DNA of 64,000 bases from Euglena gracilis (taxonomy: Eukaryota > Euglenida > Euglenophyceae > Euglenales), in NCBI GenBank assembly GCA_039621445.1, contig CP154954.1:65182891-65246890 (forward strand), read 5' to 3'. A program made the position numbers and the translations under genes. Shown here piece by piece: positions 60,801 to 64,000 of this stretch. Position 1 is the stretch's first letter. The number at the start of each line of letters is the position of its first letter. The notes beneath the pieces were generated by a model. The model searched no databases and had not been told where the DNA came from. It saw nothing but the letters and a program-made list of their open reading frames with translations.

Positions 60801-63531
60801 ATATCTGCAAAACGGTGTGTCTAAAGGTCAGCCCTGCTCTGTCACCCTCTCACCCTCAGAACGGCTCACAGAAAGTCCTGGTGGCAACGAACTTGTGGAG
60901 CAGATTCTCAATAAAATCCAACAACTTAGAAAGTAAGGGCTGCCCACAGCTTAATGCTAGCTTAAAGTTCGCCTAAACGGAAGCCTGAGGGCTCCACCTG
61001 AGCAGAAACATCCGGACCATGAAATTCGGGCAAAGGAGCGACCACACAGCTACCCCTTGAAAATACAACCATCAGAGAGAGAAAACTTTTGAAAGACAGC
61101 ACCAAATCGAGTCACACAGGTCATAGTCGCAGAGTTTCATAGGAAAATGCCAAGCACCTTGGGGCATCTCAATTTGGAGGCATACCTTGGAAACTGCGAA
61201 ATTGTAATCGCTCAGCAGGTTCTTCAGATTGTTCACCTCGGATGATAAGCTTTTGGCTCTGCAAAATGTGTTGAAGGACACACAAAATGGCGTTTTGATA
61301 ATTTTAGACTTTTCATCCAGTAATCTCAGAAAATGACAGAGGGTTAACCCTCAACTCAGTCCTTGCAGCGAAATGCCCGCAGGCAAAGAATGTCACCGAC
61401 AATTCTATCCCTTGGGCCAACTCAGTAACCCCCCCTGAATAGAAACCCCCGGGGTTGCTATTCGGAACGTTGGTCGAAAACCGGGGGGGGGCTTCTATTC
61501 GGGGGGGGGGGTCACTATTCGGAAAAGTGGTCGAAACCAGGCGGTCCGAGCATTATCAAAGAAATTCCTTTGTGGGTCTACACGCACTATTCGGAACGTT
61601 GGTCAAAAACCAGGGGGGGGGGCTTCTATTCGGCGGCTTCTATTCAGGGGGTTTACCTGATCCCAGCAAATTCAATATTTGATGATTCCTTGCGCGAAAC
61701 ACGGAAAGCACTGGAGATCTTGAAGAGGACCACACAACCCGAGGCACATTGCCCGTTGAGCATTGGGATACCCTTCTTACCCTTTTGAAACAATTTTGCC
61801 TCTCCAATTAAAAAAAAAAGAACACAAATAAGTTTGTGTGTTCCCTTTTTGACAAAGCTTTCAAATAGTTTACAAGAAAACATAAGAAGCATACTTCCCA
61901 TCCAATGATTGCACAGTGGCATTGCTCTTTGTGATGTTCTCTTCTTGCTGTTTGAGCCTTTGAATCTGCAAGAATGCAGGACACAAATGGTTTGTTTGGT
62001 CAAGTCGCACACTCAAATGCATGGATCTTAAATACCCCCCTTAGTTGCACTAAGGCTTCTTGTCTGTTTATGGCCGGCGCTAACTTCGCTTCTGGCCCAG
62101 CTTGCTGTGTGGTGAGTGGCCAGGTACCCCTTACACCAGTGCTCTTTTGTTGCTCCGCCTGGCCGGGTAAGCAACTCTGGTGTAATTCCAGCGCTGTAGG
62201 GACATACACTCACCTTGGGTGGTTGGTGTGGTTTCCGTGGGTGGGTCTACACCCCAGTTAAATACCCCCCCCTCCGGAAGGGTCCTTAAAAAACGCCCTG
62301 ATGCGCTGACGAAGATTGGTTTTCCATCTAAGGACCGCCCCATACTGACCGCCCCCAGAGCGAGCCAATAGTGGATGTGGATCGAATTGGTCGAAAATCA
62401 CAAAGATGCAAACACATTCTTGTTTGTTCCCATAGGCTGGAACTGGGCACGACCCGGAGACGAGCCGGGTACACAAAAATCGACACTGCAAAAAAATGGG
62501 GGGGGAAACTGCCAATTGCACAATTTTTTGACCAAAAAAAAACTGTCCCGGCCATCCCTTTTCCGACCCATTTTGCCCATTTTCGGCCCATTGTACCTCG
62601 AAAACGAAAACACCGTTATTATCTAGCCGCCCTTCGGGTGGCTGGAAATAAATAAAATTCGTTGATGGGGGGGAGTGGGGCTGCTGGCTGGCTGGACCCT
62701 CCCCCCCCGGGGGGGGGGGGGTCAAACTTTCTTTAGCTGCGCCATGGCGGCGATGACACACACACACACACACACCTCGGCCTGGAGCTCCATGTTCTTG
62801 GAGCGCAGCACGCCTAAATAGTACGAGCGGTCTGCGACCTGGCGGCCGGGGCCGAGGGAGCTCGGGGCGATACCCCCCAGACCCTCCTTCGTGACAGGGC
62901 GGTGGGTCACCTCCAGCTGCGTGTTCAGGGCGGAACCTGCAGGGACCGAGAGGCCGCTGGGATGGATGCCGGCACCGCTGCGGCCAGAGTGCCATGAGCC
63001 ATTCGGGAGTGCGCTCGACCAGAGTGTTGGCTTAGCCCGCTTTGGAACAGTCCAGGACCGACACTCCATTCCTCCCATTCACACCATTCACACCATTCAC
63101 CGACACTGTGCATGGTGTTGAGTTTGTGTCGCAATTACTTGTTTAATTGATTTTTTTTGACGTAAACAATCAAAACTATCAACAAAAAAATTATTTTGTT
63201 TGTTTTTTTTTGAAAGGTTTGGGTATTCACAGGCTACAATTTTTGGGGTGCAAAATTATTGCGCGCAGATTGCAAAAAGTCTGGAGAACCGCTTTGGGAG
63301 GAAGAAAAAAAACATACAGAGCAAAGGCACACCCATGCCAACCATAGGCTGTCCGTATCCTGTCCCTGGCCCAATGCGACTGCCAGGAGCAAAGCCAGCC
63401 CCTGTGAAAAGGGAGAGGAAATAGCCCTTTGCCTGTGGTGTCCAAGGCATACCTCCGGACGGCGGGCGCATGCCCCCGGAGGGCGGCCGCATGCCGCCAA
63501 AGCCCACGCTGCCAGAGGGGGGCCGTTGCAT
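50009..63531 (-). CDS. IFT74: Intraflagellar transport protein 74 (IFT-B)
   Basis: IFT74 pairs with IFT81 in the IFT-B core that carries tubulin and other cargo into cilia. Eighteen exons in consistent phase: 63531-63453, 63401-63333, 62936-62776, 61965-61895, 61258-61186, 60654-60545, 60375-60300, 59057-58948, 58364-58347, 58148-57995, 57687-57567, 57260-57193, 56499-56416, 55035-54915, 54092-53929, 53165-53089, 52664-52552, 50118-50009 (TGA). They give 592 residues against about 600-640 in known IFT74. The N-terminus is basic, Gly/Pro-rich (MRPPSGG repeats), followed by THRPVTKEGL, YYLGVLRSKN, then long coiled coils (for example AKSLSSEVNNLKNLLSDYNF) and the C-terminal FIAQKGSETDYAPLK. Most donors are GTATGC, GTGTGC or GTGCGT. 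Exceptions are a GC donor after 57193 and two inverted-repeat introns (58947-58365 and 58346-58149). The ATG at 63531 has an AG 11 bases upstream. Confidence 0.97.
50430..50600. repeat. GGTTT pentamer repeat and G/C tract in last IFT74 intron
   Basis: (GGTTT)n at 50544-50572 and a 17-base G run near 50482. The intron from 52551 to 50119 otherwise holds a family Q copy at 50938-51065 and a CGCC/GGCG palindrome with CCCCGGGG tracts at 51490-51580. Confidence 0.7.
53720..53880. other. Part of IFT74 intron, no gene seen
   Basis: AT-rich intron sequence between exons 53929 and 53165. Confidence 0.4.
54150..54545. repeat. AT-rich tract in IFT74 intron
   Basis: ATACATACATATATATA and ATAATAATAT-type sequence for nearly 400 bases, with no structure beyond simple repeats. 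Confidence 0.8.
55246..56378. mobile_element. Inverted-arm element carrying telomere-like repeats, in IFT74 intron
   Basis: Inverted arms: GGCGGGGGTGAACTTG (from about 55279) with ATATTTTTTCAT outside it, and CAAGTTCACCCTCGCC (to about 56347) with ATATTTTTTATA outside. Next to the arms are CCCTAA arrays at 55301-55369 and 56278-56316, and GTTCGTGATT decamer arrays at 55410-55470 and 56168-56262, the arrays being in direct orientation. It fills most of the intron between exons 56416 and 55035. A minus-strand frame at 56088-55720 (ATYFIVNSQDNLLRKQ) is unrecognised. Confidence 0.65.
57491..57541. repeat. (TTAA)n tract
   Basis: About twelve TTAA units in an IFT74 intron. Confidence 0.95.
57825..57900. 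repeat. CAGC and (AC)n microsatellites
   Basis: CAGCCAGC repeats at 57830-57852 and ACAC repeats at 57867-57897, in an IFT74 intron. Confidence 0.9.
58149..58346 (-). other. Inverted-repeat intron B of IFT74
   Basis: Ends are TAGATTCACTT and AAGTGAATCTA, a perfect 11-base inverted repeat, with further pairing inward. The first in-frame codon of the insert is TAG, so it cannot be read through, and no GT/AG lies at the ends. Removal of exactly 198 bases joins GAG CA|C GGC and reads SAEHGEELKADGARQAAL, which fits IFT74. It lacks the CAG/CTG tips of the other such introns. Two G/C palindromes lie inside. Confidence 0.75.
58365..58947 (-). other. Nonconventional intron A of IFT74
   Basis: On the minus strand it starts GCCCAGGGCG and ends CGCCCTGGCTCG; CCAGGGCG pairs perfectly with CGCCCTGG. 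CAG is at +4..+6 and CTG at -8..-6. No GT-AG pair in the region restores the frame. Excision gives ...RKM K TLSAEH..., matching IFT74 in length and frame. The 8-base flanks do not visibly match, so any target duplication is lost. Confidence 0.8.
59388..59506. mobile_element. Truncated relative of the 46235-46631 element
   Basis: Shares GTCCGGACCC, CCTGCGGGCCAGGAGGG, CACCTAAACCATGTACGCC and the right terminus CCTTATATCGAACCCTG. The left terminus is missing. GGTCGGTATAAATGG repeats follow to about 59600. Confidence 0.8.
60391..60452 (+). repeat. ACAAGTACAGT 11-bp tandem repeat beside a 3' splice site
   Basis: Five to six units end 15-20 bases upstream (on the minus strand) of the acceptor of the exon starting 60375. 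Confidence 0.9.
61430..61660. repeat. CTATTCGGAACGTTGGTC repeat in IFT74 intron
   Basis: GCTATTCGGAACGTTGGTCG and close variants occur three times with GGGGGCTTCTATTCGG between them. The related phrase GCGAATAGAAGCCCC is at about 15635. Confidence 0.65.
62430..62720. repeat. Family Q repeat copy in IFT74 intron
   Basis: GGCTGGAACTGGGCACGACC, then GCCGCCCTTCGGGTGGCTGG and GGCTGCTGGCTGGCTGGACC. Diverged from 39236-39745. Confidence 0.6.
62757..62775 (-). repeat. (GT)n forming the donor region of IFT74 exon 3
   Basis: On the minus strand the exon ends GCCGAG and the intron starts with nine GT units, so the donor lies in a microsatellite. Confidence 0.85.
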
Positions 63532-64000
63532 CGTATGTGCTCAGGGGAGTGCACAGAAACCGCTGGTGGACAACCTGGTGGACAGAACAGCTGTGGGCAG
63601 GGAAAGCGGACCACAGGGTGCTGGCAGCTAATGGTTCTGCTCGCGTGGCACAGATACCCCCGCTCCGCCGCATTCCTGAAGACTTTGAAATTCGAATTAT
63701 TGTGCCAGCGTATTTAGTTGCTTTTTGGGCGGGGCATTGGTCTGCCAGGCCTGTAAATGAGAGCCGGAATCTTCACAGGGTCTTCGGTCGATTTTGGGGA
63801 ATTTGGGGTGGATGTCTGGAATCCCCTCCTCCTTTGCCTCCACCCATCCACAGTGGTGAGGCTGGTGAACATATGCAATGCGTGTTTTAAAAAAAGGTTG
63901 ATCCCATTAATTTGGGACCATAAGTGGACATTCTTCTCATGCCAAAACCAAGGTACCTGCTTTCCCCCCTTTTTGAAGACCAAAGACCCCTAAGACACCC
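63532..64000. other. Upstream flank of IFT74
   Basis: No further exon is recognised. The minus strand CACTCCCCTGAG ends 11 bases from the ATG and may be the spliced-leader acceptor. Short frames at 63700-63990 have no codon bias. Confidence 0.4.

Overview
This window looks like nuclear DNA of a flagellated protist, most likely a euglenid (Euglena-like). It has long intron-rich genes at low density and GC-rich exons with strong third-position GC bias in AT-rich or low-complexity surroundings. Telomere-like CCCTAA repeats occur internally. Ordinary GT-AG introns are mixed with introns that lack GT-AG and have complementary ends, three of them with CAG near the 5' end and CTG near the 3' end, as in euglenid nonconventional introns. 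No bacterial-style operons, rRNA or CRISPR were seen. Many lengths rest on long G/C homopolymers, so coordinates from my manual splice mapping may be off by 1-2 bases.

Layout. 0.5-13.3 kb (+): GC-rich exon-like islands encoding an unidentified Pro/Ala/Ser/Arg-rich product, interleaved with tandem repeats and a large GACA/GATA/TCGC microsatellite block (9.2-10.8 kb). 14.99-20.58 kb (+): a complete seven-exon gene for TRAP-beta (SSR2), an ER translocon-associated membrane protein. 22.0-27.9 kb: a decayed DIRS-like tyrosine-recombinase retroelement (minus strand) facing a second recombinase copy (plus strand), with terminal-repeat fragments and a tRNA-derived SINE-like insert. 28.96-45.61 kb (-): an RBBP6/MPE1-like gene (DWNN ubiquitin-like, CCHC zinc knuckle, RING) whose exon chain appears to continue through a disordered linker into an F5/8-type C (discoidin-like) domain. 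45.6-50.0 kb: intergenic, with two small DNA elements having perfect 8-bp target duplications. 50.01-63.53 kb (-): a complete 18-exon gene for IFT74, the intraflagellar transport IFT-B coiled-coil protein.

How it works together: the three identified genes serve separate housekeeping roles (secretion, mRNA 3'-end/ubiquitin biology, cilium assembly). What unites the window is its intron and repeat biology. Conventional donors share a GTRTGC/GTGTGT/GTGCGN pattern. In each identified gene an AG lies 11-13 nt upstream of the start codon, as expected for spliced-leader trans-splicing. At least three introns have terminal inverted repeats with CAG at about +4..+6 and CTG at about -8..-6; excising them restores frame and family-typical length. 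The same window holds hAT-like elements with CAG...CTG tips and 8-bp duplications. 3+5 flanking bases equal one 8-bp duplication, which suggests that these introns are domesticated hAT-like insertions.
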